Source: Irpex lacteus
Lineage: Eukaryota; Basidiomycota; Agaricomycetes; Polyporales; Irpicaceae
Reading direction: 5' to 3'
Assembly: GCA_001986395.2 (NCBI GenBank)
Contig: MQVO02000005.1
Span: 1,798,001-1,862,000 of the forward strand
DNA: 64,000 nt
In this document: in pieces, positions 1-11,823 of the stretch
How positions within the stretch are numbered: position 1 is the first letter of the stretch
Layout of the letters: every line of letters starts with the position of its first letter
The notes under the pieces: model-generated
Databases searched by the model: none
The model's input: only the letters and a program-made list of their open reading frames with translations
What the model was told of the DNA's origin: nothing
Translations under genes and position numbers: made by a program

Positions 1-1035
1 CCAAATCGTCCACGTCCACCCCTCTGCCATCACCGCGAACCCACCAACCACAGGCCCCAACACCGGCCCACTGACAGCAGCAACTCCCCACAACCCCATC
101 GGCACCGCCCTCCACTCGTCCGCCCACATATCCGTCAAACTCGCACCGCCAGTGGCCAACGCCGGACTGCCCACGAATCCAGCGAGGAACCGCAGCGGTA
201 ACAACGTCCCGAGATTCTTCGCGAGCGCAGTGGGTATTTGCAGCAGAACGAAGAGGAGGAGAGAAATGATGTATACTGTCGTACGTCCGATTTGTGGGAT
301 CTCGGACAGAGGGGAGAGGACCATTGGTCCGAGGCCGTAGCCCAGAACGAAGAGGGTTATGCCGAGGGAGCCGGCGACGGGGGAGATGTGGTATTGGTCG
401 GAGAGGGAGAGAATGCCGGGAGAGTAGATGGCGGAGCCGATGTAGATGCTGAAGGTGAGGAGACAGATGGAGAAGGTGACGAAGCAGCGTTTGGGGAATG
501 ACCACTGGCGATACATCAAGGACGGTAGTGAGCTAGTGAGTGGCGTAAGTGAGAGGGTTGGAAGACGTACGTTTCGTGGGTTTTCCGGGTCGTCTGGGCT
601 ATCCCATGTCACGACAAATGGGTCGTCCTGGTGGACCTTGGGCGCGTCTGGAGCGGCACCTTTCTCGATATCTTGAGTGTTGCTCACAGGCTGATGAACG
701 TGCTCTTTAGACTCCCTGCGTTCTGAAGCGTCCAATACGGCAGAATGACGAGATCGTTCTTGCACTTCATCATCTGTAGGCCTATTGACATCCTTCAGTG
801 CAGACCCTTCCTTCATCGTATCGCTTTCCTTCCCTGCCCCCGCGGCATTCGAGTTGTTAACGTCTTCATTAACCAAAGTCGCGGCCTCCGACTTCTTCTT
901 CTTCAACAAACGTGCATATCGTGTCGGGAAGACATAATCAGGCTTCTCTTCGTCGTATTGCCATATCCGCCGTCCAGACGCGTGGTAGATCAGCCGGCCT
1001 GCGAGGGACTGTCGCATAAGGGCGGGAACGCGCAT
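1..1035 (-). CDS. MFS multidrug transporter, DHA1 type (3' part outside window)
   Basis: Proton-coupled efflux permease of the plasma membrane, by family. Coding exons on the minus strand are 1035-571 and 504-1; the intron 570-505 has GT and CAG ends and both exons are whole codons (155 and 168). Residues 1-150 form a charged cytosolic N-terminus ending in a DSPDDPENPRN segment, typical just before the first helix of fungal DHA1 transporters. Exon 2 gives about five membrane helices, with GYGLGPMVLSPLSEIPQIGR covering the loop 2-3 region (DHA1 signature area) and GPVLGPVVGGF resembling motif C of antiporters. The frame is open at base 1, so the C-terminal half is missing. A second Met at 1017 is a possible start. 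The substrate cannot be told from sequence. Confidence 0.88.
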   Translation of the reverse strand, partial: MRVPALMRQSLAGRLIYHASGRRIWQYDEEKPDYVFPTRYARLLKKKKSEAATLVNEDVNNSNAAGAGKESDTMKEGSALKDVNRPTDDEVQERSRHSAVLDASERRESKEHVHQPVSNTQDIEKGAAPDAPKVHQDDPFVVTWDSPDDPENPRNVRLPTLSLTPLTSSLPSLMYRQWSFPKRCFVTFSICLLTFSIYIGSAIYSPGILSLSDQYHISPVAGSLGITLFVLGYGLGPMVLSPLSEIPQIGRTTVYIISLLLFVLLQIPTALAKNLGTLLPLRFLAGFVGSPALATGGASLTDMWADEWRAVPMGLWGVAAVSGPVLGPVVGGFAVMAEGWTWTIW

Positions 1036-2480
1036 CACGACGACGAGGGGATGCACTGTAACGAAAAACGATGTGTACATGTACAGTGAGCAGGTTTTAT
1101 TGCTAGCTCATGCTTCCGAGCCTCCGTCCGAGAGTGCGTAATTAGCAAAGAGGTGAGGTCATCTACGCACTCTTCGCGATTGATTGCCCTTGACGCACAT
1201 TGATATCTGTAACTCGCAGCTCGTTCACCGAGAATGGGTCCAAGAGGTAAATGCCTTGACTCACCAATCAAGAGTGTCGGCCCTAGTCCACACTGGCACT
1301 ACGAGAGCCTGTATTGACAAATTTTATATTCAGCGTCGCCTGGCGATAGCTTCGAACCTGCCATTCACATAGCAGGAAGGAGCCGCATAGATACGTATAT
1401 TGGGGGAAATCGATAAGTATGCTTTTCATTGAAGAATGAAATCACAGCTAGAAGCTCAACGTTCAGCTCTAATGCCAGCATATATGATCTTACCAGTCGG
1501 GGACGATGTTTTGCGCAGTGGGCACGCGGCTTTACATGCTGGCAACCGTTGGATAATTCCTCTACAGTGGTGAGCTAAACAGTAGGCACATTGCAGCCCT
1601 AGTGCGTGTCATCGACAGGTTGAATTTCGAGTTGGCGATGTATTCTGCAAGTTATGTCAGGCGGCTAACGCCACAACGATGGCGCTACCCCATCGGCATT
1701 TTCCGTTTATAAGTACCTCTCAGGCTGCTGTCACCAACGTTAATCGAAATAACTCTTCAACTTCGTTCGCACTACTTCTTCACCAGACCTTAGTATCTTG
1801 TTATTCTGATCTGTGATTGACCTGACCACTGTAGCCGACTATTCGTAGGCGATAGCATCTCTGTGCCAGCTCATCTGAGCGACGAGCGTACATGGCAAGC
1901 ACCAGCCCCGGTTGTTCCCAAAGGAAGTCTCATCTCTTAATTATGGGGAAAAGAAATACATCACACCTCTTGTAACCTCCCTAGCCGGTTGCTCAGTGAT
2001 CTTCTCAGCAGAACGCGGGCGGTACCGCAGCCTTCAGTTCAAGTTAACTATCACCGACTCGGATACACCACACCTTTCAACGTAGTACGCAACAATCAGT
2101 ATTGTCGTTGTGAAAGCACACGAGTATATTGCGCTGACATGTGCTTACTCTCTGCTGCTACATGACTAACCTGTGGTACGTGGTTTATTGGGCAGTGTTT
2201 ATGGCCTGCGATTCGGAGTGGCTGACAACTCATTCTCAGAATGCAACATCCGAAGCTCCTTTCGAGCTTTGTGATGGAGGGGCTGTCACCAGATGCAATG
2301 CGGACCTGCTCAAAGTCGAGGCTTGTCATCCGCTCGGATGACGGGCTTCTCCCGCTCTGCGAATCGCATAAGAACGTGCCCCAGCTCGGACACACTGGCC
2401 CTCACGGCTCTGCGAGCTTTCATCTCCCAAACTCTTCCTCTTTGCTTTGACGTGCTTTCTTTTCCCTTTCATTCTTCACG
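1036..2480. other. Intergenic, divergent promoters of MFS and protease genes
   Basis: The stretch separates two divergently transcribed genes. ORFs on both strands here are short, lack splice-linked neighbours and show no recognisable domain. It most likely holds the two promoters; no clear TATA box was seen next to either start. Confidence 0.5.
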
Positions 2481-3878
2481 ATGTTGACCATCGCTTTCGT
2501 ACTTTCATCCCTTTCTCTGATCGCTGTCGCCGTTCCCCACGATCGTCAAACTCGAGGTATTCGAATCCCTCTCCAAAAGCGTAGCAACTTTACTGTGGAT
2601 GAAATCGTCGATGGGCTTGCCCTCAATTCAATTGTCGCAGCAACTGTTTCGTACGTCGTTCTCAGTCTTTTAAGTCATGCAAAGGTACTGATGCTTTGTG
2701 AAGCAAATACGAGGATGGCTTCGAGTCGTATTTAGAAAACACCGGTACCCCGCATCCGCTGTCTCCCATACTCAGTGGTGGCGACAACAACGACGGCGAC
2801 TCGGACGACACAAACTCTAGACGAGAGGCTGTCTCTCGAAAGCGTGCGACTGCAGAAGCTTTACAAGATAAGAACAACGGCGAGCTTTGGCAAGGCACTA
2901 TCAATGTCGGCACCCCCGCGCAGACCTTCACCGTTCTCTTCGACACTGGTAGTAGTGATATCTTCCTTCCGGGCCCGAATTGCAACAACTCTGCATGCAA
3001 GGGACACAAGAAGTACCAGCCGACGCAGAGCTCGACTTCTCGTGACCGTGGTCGCGATTTCTCGTTGAGCTATGGGAGTGGAGATGTTCAGGGGCATCAG
3101 TATACGGACAAGGTCTCTTTTGGCAATCTGACAGTGAGTACAATCCCTTTCCGTCAAGCGTCATCAAATATTGACATTCGTTCAGACATTCAATCAAGCT
3201 CTGGGGGCTGCAACTGCATACTCCACCAACTTTGGCACGAGTTCGTTCCCTCCTGATGGTCTGGTCGGAATGGGATACCAGTCGATCTCGCGCTTCAACT
3301 CGCCGCCGCTCTTCCAAAGCCTGGTCGCACAGAATAAGACTCTTCCGCCTATCTTCTCCTTCAAGCTTACCGCGAGTAATAGCGAGCTCCTTTTGGGCGG
3401 TGTCAATCAAGCTTTGTACAAAGGCTCGTTTACCTATGCTCCTGTGACGACCCAAGGCTACTGGCAGGTCACTCTTGGCTCCGTCAACGTAAATTCGGCT
3501 GCAGTCACTTCCCTCCGCAATGTCCAATCGATCATCGACACAGGCACCACTTTGATTATTGCCCCATACAAGCAAGTGCAGGACTTTTACGCTTCTATCC
3601 CGGGGAGCAAGAACGCCTATGCAACTGTTGGTAATGGCTTTTACACTTTCCCGTGCTCGTCGACACCGGCTGTCAGCCTCGCTTTCTCCGGACGCTCATT
3701 CAGCATCGATTCGAAATACTTCAATCTCGGTCGAGTCAATTCGAGATCCAAAGACTGTGTTGGCGCCATCGTCGGGAGTTCGTTCAAGTTCTGGATAGTC
3801 GGTGATAGATTCTTGCAGAACGTCTACACCTCGTTTGACTTGGGCAATAATCGTGTCGGGTTTGCTCAATTGTCCTGA
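2481..3878 (+). CDS. Secreted pepsin-like aspartic protease (family A1)
   Basis: Endopeptidase of the pepsin/polyporopepsin family, probably secreted. Exons are 2481-2650, 2704-3133 and 3186-3878 (430 aa), with introns of 53 and 52 nt. A hydrophobic signal peptide covers roughly residues 1-18 and is followed by a propeptide. The first catalytic motif FDTGSSD has Asp137 and the second, IIDTGTT, has Asp318. The flap region SYGSG lies between them and the C-terminus ends VGFAQLS, as usual for A1 enzymes. Length fits a preproenzyme. The gene converges on the F-box gene, whose stop lies only about 53 bp away. No broken catalytic residue was seen. Confidence 0.93.
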
Positions 3879-3931
3879 TACGACCTAGGGAATCTAATGA
3901 TAATAAATTTATCCCTAAACATCCCTTATGA

Positions 3932-5874
3932 TTATAGAATTCTGTATGCGCCAAACGTCGCTTGAAAACGTAAGATTCCGTCTGCTATTTCTGTCAGGCG
4001 ATCCAAAACCCTCGACGTCTCCACATCCTTATACTCATCCCAGCCTGCCCAAGTATCAGACTCCCATCTCGGGTACCGGTCATCAATGGTGAATGCTACG
4101 AATTCTTCAAGCTGAGGGAACATTAATCGAATGATAATCGGGATGTATGTTCCGCTGCCGTACTCGAAATGGACCCCCTCGCGGATTCTATGCGGACAAA
4201 AGGCAAGATGAAGACTTTTCATTGCGCCATTGCGAGGCCGAGCTGACGGCAGCGTGAGGATGAAGTTGGAGTCGACAGGCAATTTCTCGGTCACGTAGAG
4301 GTACACTTCTGCGAGGTTTGGACAGCCATTGTACAACGCCTGGACACCCACAAGCGTCGTCAATGGAGGGCGTTTCACCATTAATGGGGACTCAAATGTC
4401 CTGCCGAGGTCGAATTTTACAAGCCCAGGCCATGCAGAGGCGACATTCTCGAGGTCGGAATCCTCGAGCGAGATGTCATAAAAACCTGCCAATTCTAGGT
4501 CCCGCACGCGAGGCAATGAGAAGAGTACGCGAAGTAGTTGCCCCGAAAGGGTTGGTTCACGGGGCTTGGGCCGACCGGGTGAATTGGAACGTTTCCCCAG
4601 CGCGATGTGGAGTGTTTCCACCGTCGGAATACGAGACACGGCCTCGAAAAGTGCAATAACTTGGTCGAAAGAGTTGGGCAAGTTCTGGGTGTAAGAATAG
4701 TTGAGCTTGACTTCTGTGAGCAAGCTGCAGTGATCCAGAGCATGAAGTAGGGGGGTCGGGGTATGTGGTTCGCAGGAGGTCAGTTTCAGTGTCCATAATG
4801 ATGAGAAGCCCGATGGAGAAAGTTGTTGACGGAAACCCGGCTCGATGGTGCAACCTTCGTGGCCTTCGAGTTCGACGTTATGCAGGAGAGGTAGCTTGGA
4901 GAGAGAGTCGACAAGGGATGGATGGAGCGAAAGGGAGGCTCGGAAAGACTGTAAGTGTGGGACGCTATTGAGCCATGTCATCGCGCTCTCAAGGTAGAGC
5001 TTGACTTGACGTGGATGCATAGTAGTGCGCGTGATGAGCTCGATAGAGCGGAGTTGTGGCCAGGTTGAGGTTAGACCTGGCAGGACATCTGCCAGAGCAC
5101 TGTAGAGTCCGGCACCCGGTGATGACATCGAGTTGAGCGTGTCAGTGTCCTGTTTCCAATCCAGAACTAGTCTCTGCAATGTTCCACTGCGGCATAAATC
5201 GGGAAAGTAGGCTGGTACCCAGGGTGGGTCAAGCTCATTTGGCATGATGAGCGTGGTAAGCTTGGGGAATAAGTGTGGCGGGGCATTCTCGCATACATCA
5301 CCGCCGACGCTCCCGCTCTGGATCCAGGAAATGATGGTCCTCATAGCATTGGTCGCGAGCTGGGATTTCCGGCGACCAAACCCAATGGTGTTTACATACT
5401 CGCTATATACGCGTTCGTCCTTGTACACCTTCACTCGGTGGGTATGTTTGCAAAATAGCTTCCAGTCGAACAGGACCAGTGGTCTTCTGAGATCCTGTTA
5501 CACAAGAAATTGTGTCAGCTCCGAGTTTCTCTATGTTCAGCAGTAAGATTTGAACAAACAATGCTGGTGATCATGTCGTCAAGACCAAAGTACGTGTCCG
5601 AGTCATCTGGCTCATACGTCGGTGGTTCCGGCTCTAGTTCCACCAGTACGTCCGGCGGCATACACCGGGCGAAAGGTATCATTGTCTCGACTTCTGCCCA
5701 TACAACGTCGCAAGCACACTCGTAAAATGAGCTGCATGTCAGTGCGAGCCGCGTACAATCCCAAGTGTTGAGGTAGTCAAAGATCTGGGCTTGTATCTCT
5801 GTCAATCGTAGACAGCGGTGCATGCCAGTACTTGCGGCGCCTTCAAATCCAAGTTGTAACATATCTTCGTCCAT
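3932..5874 (-). CDS. F-box / leucine-rich-type protein
   Basis: Probable substrate adaptor of an SCF ubiquitin ligase. Exons are 5874-5560 and 5494-3932; the 65-nt intron starts GTTTGT and ends CAG, giving 625 aa. An F-box-like segment lies near residues 20-60 (CLRLTEIQAQIFDYLNTWD followed by a Cys-Ser-rich helix). The remaining 500 residues hold repeated Leu-rich stretches separated by Pro/Gly turns, in the style of basidiomycete F-box proteins with irregular leucine-rich repeats. The target is unknown; these families are large and fast evolving in mushrooms. Confidence 0.8.
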
Positions 5875-6159
5875 GCTGTGAGAACATTAGTGATGGTGCA
5901 CATAAGTACTAGACGTTACGGACATTGACTTTCAAGTTTCCAGTGCGACCGTGAAACGTACTTCGTTGATGGTAATAAGAGCACTGTGGGCACTTTGTTA
6001 GATGTAGAACGTATCTTGAGGTAAATTGAAGTTGAAAGATCCTAAGTTTGCAGCTTGTAGTACTAGTAAGAGTTCTCAGTCGAACTCGAACTTCACGACG
6101 AATTTGAAGAGCTGGGAGAGACAAGCGCCCATTATGACACGATCACATGACTAGCGTAC
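5875..6159. other. Intergenic upstream of F-box gene
   Basis: Short ORFs only, no recognisable product. It contains the F-box promoter region and ends at the left target-site duplication of the MITE. Confidence 0.4.
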
Positions 6160-6167
6160 TCAACGCG
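6160..6167. repeat. Left target-site duplication of MITE
   Basis: TCAACGCG, identical to the copy at 6659-6666 directly after the right terminal inverted repeat. Confidence 0.8.
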
Positions 6168-6658
6168 CAGTGTTCTGGGTGTCAAGTCAAAAAGTCACAA
6201 AGGCCGTGACCCCGTCATTCGACCCCCGTCACAGACCGGTCATTTGACCGGCGTTTGACCAGTCGCCATCAAGTATCCTCCCAAATATGGAAGTTAATCA
6301 ATGGATAACGTGACAGAGTCACTTACTAAGCGAGCGAGACAAATGCCTTCGTCCGTCACTCTCTACAAGCGCCCGTATCGACCGGCGCTAAGAGCCAGCT
6401 TTTGGCCGTCATAAAGCTTCAACTTTACAGGTCACGACTTTCTTGGTTTTTTTTACGTCTAGATACAATCTTGATGCTATGCCTTGTGCCTCTGTGCATT
6501 TACTTTGACCAAAGGAGCCCTACATGTTGTGCTATTCGCAAAAATCTGCAAAAGCGCCGAAAAGGGGGGTCATTGACCCCCGTCAGATCTGATGTGACGA
6601 GGTCACAAGGTCACTATTGTGACTTGACAAAGTCATGACGGGGTCAGGGGGAACACTG
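6168..6658. mobile_element. hAT-like MITE (491 bp, non-autonomous)
   Basis: Both ends carry the same 8-bp terminal inverted repeat, CAGTGTTC on the left and GAACACTG on the right. The element is flanked by the identical 8-bp direct repeat TCAACGCG at 6160-6167 and 6659-6666. An 8-bp target-site duplication with CAGTG-type ends is characteristic of the hAT superfamily. Subterminal regions are rich in GTCA/TGAC units, including TGACCCCGTCAT near both ends in inverted orientation. There is no transposase coding capacity, so movement would need an enzyme from elsewhere. The perfect duplication suggests a fairly recent insertion. Confidence 0.8.
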
Positions 6659-6666
6659 TCAACGCG
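6659..6666. repeat. Right target-site duplication of MITE
   Basis: TCAACGCG, identical to the copy at 6160-6167 directly before the left terminal inverted repeat. Confidence 0.8.
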
Positions 6667-6683
6667 CGTCGTTTCTCGAAGCA

Positions 6684-6776
6684 CGGCTCTCACTTCAACT
6701 TCTTGAAGTAACGATACTTCAAGCTTCAATATAAGCTTCAATCTTCAAGCTTCAAGCTTCTAACTTCAAGTTAGTA
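6684..6776. repeat. Degenerate CTTCAAG / AAGCTTCAA short repeats
   Basis: At least seven overlapping units of the type CTTCAAG or AAGCTTCAA occur in about 90 bp just right of the MITE, some as small palindromes such as CTTGAAG next to CTTCAAG. It is simple repetitive DNA with no coding sense. Confidence 0.6.
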
Positions 6777-6784
6777 CTGACGCC

Positions 6785-7052
6785 TGGTCAAAAACTACGT
6801 GCATACAGCTTATGTGAGCCTTCGTATGTGTCAGGGACGGTGCCGGATGCTTGGACGTCAGTGCTACGTACGATACGGAAAGTACTGTCAAAAGGAAGGA
6901 TAGGGACATTGAGATCGAGTTGACCATTGATGTTTCTGGACGAGATATGATAGGTTCCACCCGATGAGGATGGTGCTGAGGCCACGGATGAAGCGAAGGC
7001 GTTGATTGTTGCATTGAGCGTTCTGAGGACAAAAAATGTGAGTGGCAACACG
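6785..7052 (-). pseudogene. Exon relic of a DUF7330-like basidiomycete protein
   Basis: On the minus strand, after a good acceptor (TTTGTCCTCAG near 7020), an open stretch reads as a beta-rich segment including TYHISSRNINGQLDLNVP, then DSTFRIV and DTYEGSHKL, and ends in a stop. The order of a serine/asparagine-rich sandwich followed by TYEG resembles basidiomycete proteins annotated as DUF7330; this is from memory of the family style. No upstream exon with a start could be joined, so it is best read as a fragment. It could also be the last exon of an unrecognised gene. Confidence 0.3.
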
Positions 7053-9228
7053 ACAGCGAGAGGTCTTCAAACAACTGTTGACATGGAGAGAGTATGCTCA
7101 TGCGTTATTCGTGTACATGCTGAGCATGCTCTCCGCACCGGCATTGTTCCTTCGGTAGCGTTTAATGACTTATAAGAATACATGGCAGCAGTCAGTACGT
7201 ACATTACCGATAAGTAAAAGGTATTGATCACATATACATGCGCGAAGATGGTTCCTCAAAACGAACGTTGGTGAATCTTGTCAAGGTTGACACGGCCGAG
7301 AAGGTCTCCCATATAGTGGTCGAAGTTGGGAAGTCTGGTCTCCAGGGACTTGATCTGAAGTAATGCCTCGCGGGTCAAAGACTGCGGTAAACGGATTGTA
7401 ATGGCTAAGTGGAAAGAGGGGCAGTCCCGACTATCCGAGCTCCCTTCCGCAGGAGTCTACGTAGGCACCATGAATCGTCAGTCAAGCGCGCCCTGCCTGA
7501 TCCTTGGGCTGGATGCAACTCACAAAGATACCAATCCCACCTTTTCTAGCGTCTCTCTTCATCGCACAGACCGAGAAGAGATCAAACTACTCCAGCGTAG
7601 CAACCTTCGTGATGATATCCACAGATACATCATCCTGTCCGAGGGGAGTTTCGTCTTGTATAATCTCCACTTTCCCCGCGGTGGGTATGATTCCCTTGGT
7701 GACATGCCGGTTTGATACGATCCAACGCCGTGAATTGCAGATATGGCTGCCTTCTCAAGGTCCTCATCTGCTTTCTCGTCCAATGCGCGAGCTGGATGTA
7801 CGTCTTCTGGTAACATCATTGTGGGGGTGCCAGACAAGTATAGCTACGCACTGAAGAGACGGAGTAGTGAGAGTTATAAGAGGTCAATACGGAACGCCTG
7901 CATCATGATAAAACACGAGCTGGCACTCACGGACTCAACATAACAGAACATGATAGAGTTCAGGCCATAGATGAGCTGCGTGTTATATCGGAGTGGGTTT
8001 GCCTGTCGCTGGCTGCGGTAGTCGATTGTAATCATTTGCATGAGGTCGAAATGGTGCTCTGAAATCATAGTAGTCAGTCAGACTTGGAAAGCGGTCATCT
8101 GATCGAGTCCTGATGCGACGAGGCCAGCGTATGGAATGCAAGGAGGAGGCGATCTTCAATGTTCAACTCCGTCTTGGACTATGAGGCGGACGATAGGGTA
8201 AGCGTCAGAAGAGAATAAAGTTGAATAGTTTGCACACGATGCAGAAGACGGCGTGTTCTCTCGATGAGACATCCCGACTCGAGCGCCAACCTATATGTGA
8301 AAGCGTCAACAAGCGGAACAGCACGTTACTCAGATGGTACGTCAGCGGACTTACAGCTCTCTATACACCTCCCGCGAGAGGTTGTTGGAAACCAGAGTGA
8401 AATCTGGTTAACAAATTAGCTCGTGAGTCCTTCATCTTTCATCTCAAATTGCGGTGATTGGGCGATGCTGTTCGCACGAACGAGCCAGAGGACAGCAGGC
8501 TCAGACACGAGGAGACTGGTCTGCTCCAAAAGTTGAAATCGACGTCTAAGACCCTGGGGTATTTGGCAACATACACTTGATTGTACCACGCTTGATGAAC
8601 AGTGAGAGTCACCGCAGATTGTACTGTATGTGGTGCGATCAGCGCAAAATAAATGTGAGTAAGTGTAGATTCCATGAAAGTCACTTGCACAACTTATGGA
8701 GTCTCCGCTCCTATGTACTCACGTTATTTCATATCGAAAGTATCGGAGCCGTGCAAGTTACGGGGATAGGCTGTTACGTTACTCGTAGAAGATGACACGC
8801 TCGTTGACTTGCGTTATTGAGGGGTGAAGACATATGTGAGTAGTCTCACGCTACTTATTCGGTTCTAGATTGTCAGTTTCATTTCAGAGAAATGTGGCAG
8901 AGAGATTTTGAACTTATATAGAAGCATCCGTTCCCAGTGACGATAGAAGTGAGATGCTAGCGTATCCAGTGTGTTGCCACCACCTCCAAACCCAATAAGA
9001 GTCCTCTTGCGTTCTCATCCTAATGTTGTTTTCTATATAGCGTTCGGGATGCACACACGCTTTAACCCCTCGATATTTCGTAGCAACGAGATGTTATTAA
9101 ACCTTGTCTGACTTTGTGACATTGAGATATTCGCACGTTGTCAGAAAAGGGACTAATCAGTGAGAACATTATGGCAGAAACACACCTATTTCATAAATAC
9201 TAGTAGCATAGCCATATAAATCTCCTTT
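7053..9228. other. Gene-poor stretch, possible degraded remnants
   Basis: No intact gene could be built. The minus strand between about 8850 and 7500 has short open pieces separated by stops, some of them hydrophobic (around 8640-8540), that may be a decayed membrane-protein gene; I could not join them into a frame. The rest shows nothing recognisable. Confidence 0.35.
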
Positions 9229-9660
9229 TTACGCCATGAAGAAGGAGACAGCGACCAAGCGATCGGGAGAGACCGTGTCGTCGCGGTACGAAGTCAAGAA
9301 ATACTGGATGCGAGACAGTGCCATATCAGGCATGAAGCGCTCGTATGAGCTTTGTGGCGTTGATGGGTTCTCGGCCGATTGCGCGCCACCAGAAACGTGG
9401 CGGGCATGTGTCGCATTCAGTGACTCTCTATTTGAAAGATGCAAACAGCCTGTGGCGACCGAGAGAGGGCGAGAATGGCTTCGCACATGTGAGTACAGCA
9501 ACACGTTGAGTCTCTGAATACCCATGTCTCGCAATGCGGTGGTATACGAAGCGCTTCGGATAGGCAAAACGGGAGATGAGGGATCGCTCGGCTCAGGAAA
9601 CATAGCCCACAGCCTGTACGGCCGACGGGGACATGACCGTGATCCTAAAATCGAAAACAT
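9229..9660 (-). CDS. Hypothetical ORF, 143 aa, doubtful
   Basis: A single open frame without introns or recognisable motif. The opposite strand carries a competing 93-aa ORF (9236-9517), so the open reading may be chance. No signal peptide or domain was seen. Confidence 0.15.
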   Translation of the reverse strand: MFSILGSRSCPRRPYRLWAMFPEPSDPSSPVLPIRSASYTTALRDMGIQRLNVLLYSHVRSHSRPLSVATGCLHLSNRESLNATHARHVSGGAQSAENPSTPQSSYERFMPDMALSRIQYFLTSYRDDTVSPDRLVAVSFFMA

Positions 9661-10290
9661 ACTTGCGAAGCTTTCGTGAGATTGGATTTTCCAAAGGTAC
9701 TAGAGTGAGAGAAGTTGCCGTCGTAAATTGCGAGCTAAGCGGACGAGAATGAGTGGACGAGCGGATGTGATGTGAAATGCGTCACTTGGCGCGCAGAACT
9801 TTCTCATGTTCCTGATCACAAACCTTCGCACGATGCCAATCTCCGAGCAACAGACCACCCGCCGTTTACCCGCGAACATCCCAACATCGACTCCCACCGA
9901 TTCCCGCCAAGCTGAGGCGGCGAACGACGACTCCTTCCCTTTTCTCTCGCGAATTGGGGGAATTTGTAGTGGGAGGAGATCTAGGCGTGAGATACACGCG
10001 TAAAAGAACGGGAAAAGGAAGCAGGCACGTCATCGGACGAATTGCATGGTCTCTTCGGATCAGCGCCGGCACCCGATTTAGCCGTAGTTGTGCTTGTTTG
10101 TGGACCACTCATGCAGCACACAGCGCTGATGATCGTGGCCACTCTCTTTATCGTAGCACTATAAATGCCGTCCTGACATCAAGCCGTCGGTCCAATCCCC
10201 CTTCTCCCTTTCTCCTCTCACCTCAGGACTCTGTCGACGACCACGACCACGACCTCACCGTTCGCCGCGCCCACCAACACCAACCCAACG
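9661..10290. other. Promoter region of carbonic anhydrase gene
   Basis: Non-coding as far as can be seen. A TATAAAT box lies at 10160-10166, about 125 bp before the start codon, followed by a C/T-rich leader. Confidence 0.5.
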
Positions 10291-11220
10291 ATGGCCACCG
10301 CTGCTGACTTCCCCATCCTCGCTCGTCTCCTCGACAATAACTCCAAATGGTCATCCGCTGTTAACGCCGCAGAACCAACTTTCTTCGCGCAGAGCGCCAA
10401 GGGACAGGCTCCCAAGGTGAGTGCTTGGTCTACTGCGGAAGCTGGGGCAGAAGGCAGCGGTTAGCAGGCGTTACAGCCGCAACTATGCTCGACCCTGCTC
10501 TTGGCCCCGACAGCCTCTCGGATGGACGTTGTGTCTCACCTTGCTGTCCTCAGGTCCTCTGGATTGGCTGCTCAGACTCTCGAGTCCCCGAGAGCGTCGT
10601 TCTTGCCGCCAAGCCGGGAGATATTTTTGTCACCCGTAACATCGCAAAGTAAGTCGCCGTCCCTCTTCCCATCATCCCATTCGTGCCCGAGCTCTCGTAA
10701 ACCCTCGTCCTCACACCCACCCATACCTTTCCTGGCCGAGCTCCCCACATGTTATCAATCTACCCACGATACTGACAACCATCACCCTGCAACTAGCCAA
10801 GTCCACCTTGACGACGATAACATCCTATCTGTCCTCACATACGCTATCGCAAACGTTGGCGTCGAACACGTTGTCCTTGCGGGGCACACAAACTGCGGAG
10901 GCGCAATGGCGTGCCTCCACGCCTCTTCCTCCCCACATCCTTCCTCGCCCGCTTCCCCACTCGAAAGGTGGCTGGCTCCCCTCACATCACTCGCCACCGA
11001 ACTGCAGCAGGAGAAGGATGGAAAGCTCACATCTGCGGAGCTCGTGGAGGCTAGTGTGAGAGCTGGCGTGCAGAAGTTATTGCAGACGAAGGCTATTCAG
11101 GATGCGTGGAGTCCTGAGCCCGATGTGAGGGGTAACGCGAGATTGATTGGTGTACACGGTGTTGTATACGAGCTTGAGACGGGGAGGGTCAGGGACTTGG
11201 GTATCAGTGTTACGGTATAA
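10291..11220 (+). CDS. Beta-class carbonic anhydrase
   Basis: Catalyses CO2 hydration to bicarbonate, feeding carboxylases and CO2 sensing; the fungal counterpart is yeast Nce103. Exons are 10291-10416, 10554-10648 and 10797-11220 (214 aa); the introns, 137 and 148 nt, are longer than most here. Zinc ligands are Cys48 in GCSDSR, His104 and Cys107 in AGHTNCGG; Asp50 and Arg52 form the family's catalytic dyad. The C-terminus includes the usual [15 protein letters not shown] strand. No mitochondrial targeting signal is evident, so a cytosolic site is likely. A TATAAAT box lies at 10160. Confidence 0.95.
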
Positions 11221-11823
11221 GGGCTGTACGGCGTACGTTGGAGCATACAAAGTGATAAGTTTCGGGTAATGTACAATATTCTAGAAGGTCATCGTGCTTA
11301 TATTTAGATACCCATTGGATGCTATTCATATTGGAATAATAGGCTTGCTTTGAGGGCCTATGCTTGAACAAAGTGCAAAAATACCTTCAGGAATCGCGGT
11401 TGAGAATGTGTCCTACAAAGGACCGCTAAGTAGAAACCCCAACTTGATGTCAAGGCCGTTGTGGTGGGGATGGCTTGAAAGGCCATGACAGAACGAGAAC
11501 ACGTAAGAAGAGAGATAAGGCCTAAGGGCCAATGAGCATAGATGGTTAGCCGCGCACCTGTCCGCAAAAGGAAGGTGAGTTCATTCAGACGGGACGACGA
11601 CTTGTCGCCTCACGCTTCACCTTCAAGCACAGAAATACGTTCACGTTCGGATTTTAAACTTCACCTACGGGAAACAAACGATACAATTCAGTTCTACGTG
11701 CTATATGTTACTACTCGACGCAAAGTACTACATGATGTTAGGAAGTGTCGGAACCGCGCCATTCAAGATACATGCTGATAAGTAGCACAATCGGACCACT
11801 GCAGAATGCCATGGTATAGGATT
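11221..11823. other. Intergenic, 3' regions of convergent genes
   Basis: It lies between the ends of the carbonic anhydrase gene and family gene A, which converge. AT-rich 3'-flank sequence follows the first stop. Nothing else was recognised. Confidence 0.45.

Noticed and set aside
8439..8690. Hydrophobic minus-strand ORF suggesting a DUF6534-like membrane protein
   Set aside because: Only a short stretch looks similar; flanking frames are full of stops and no exons could be joined.
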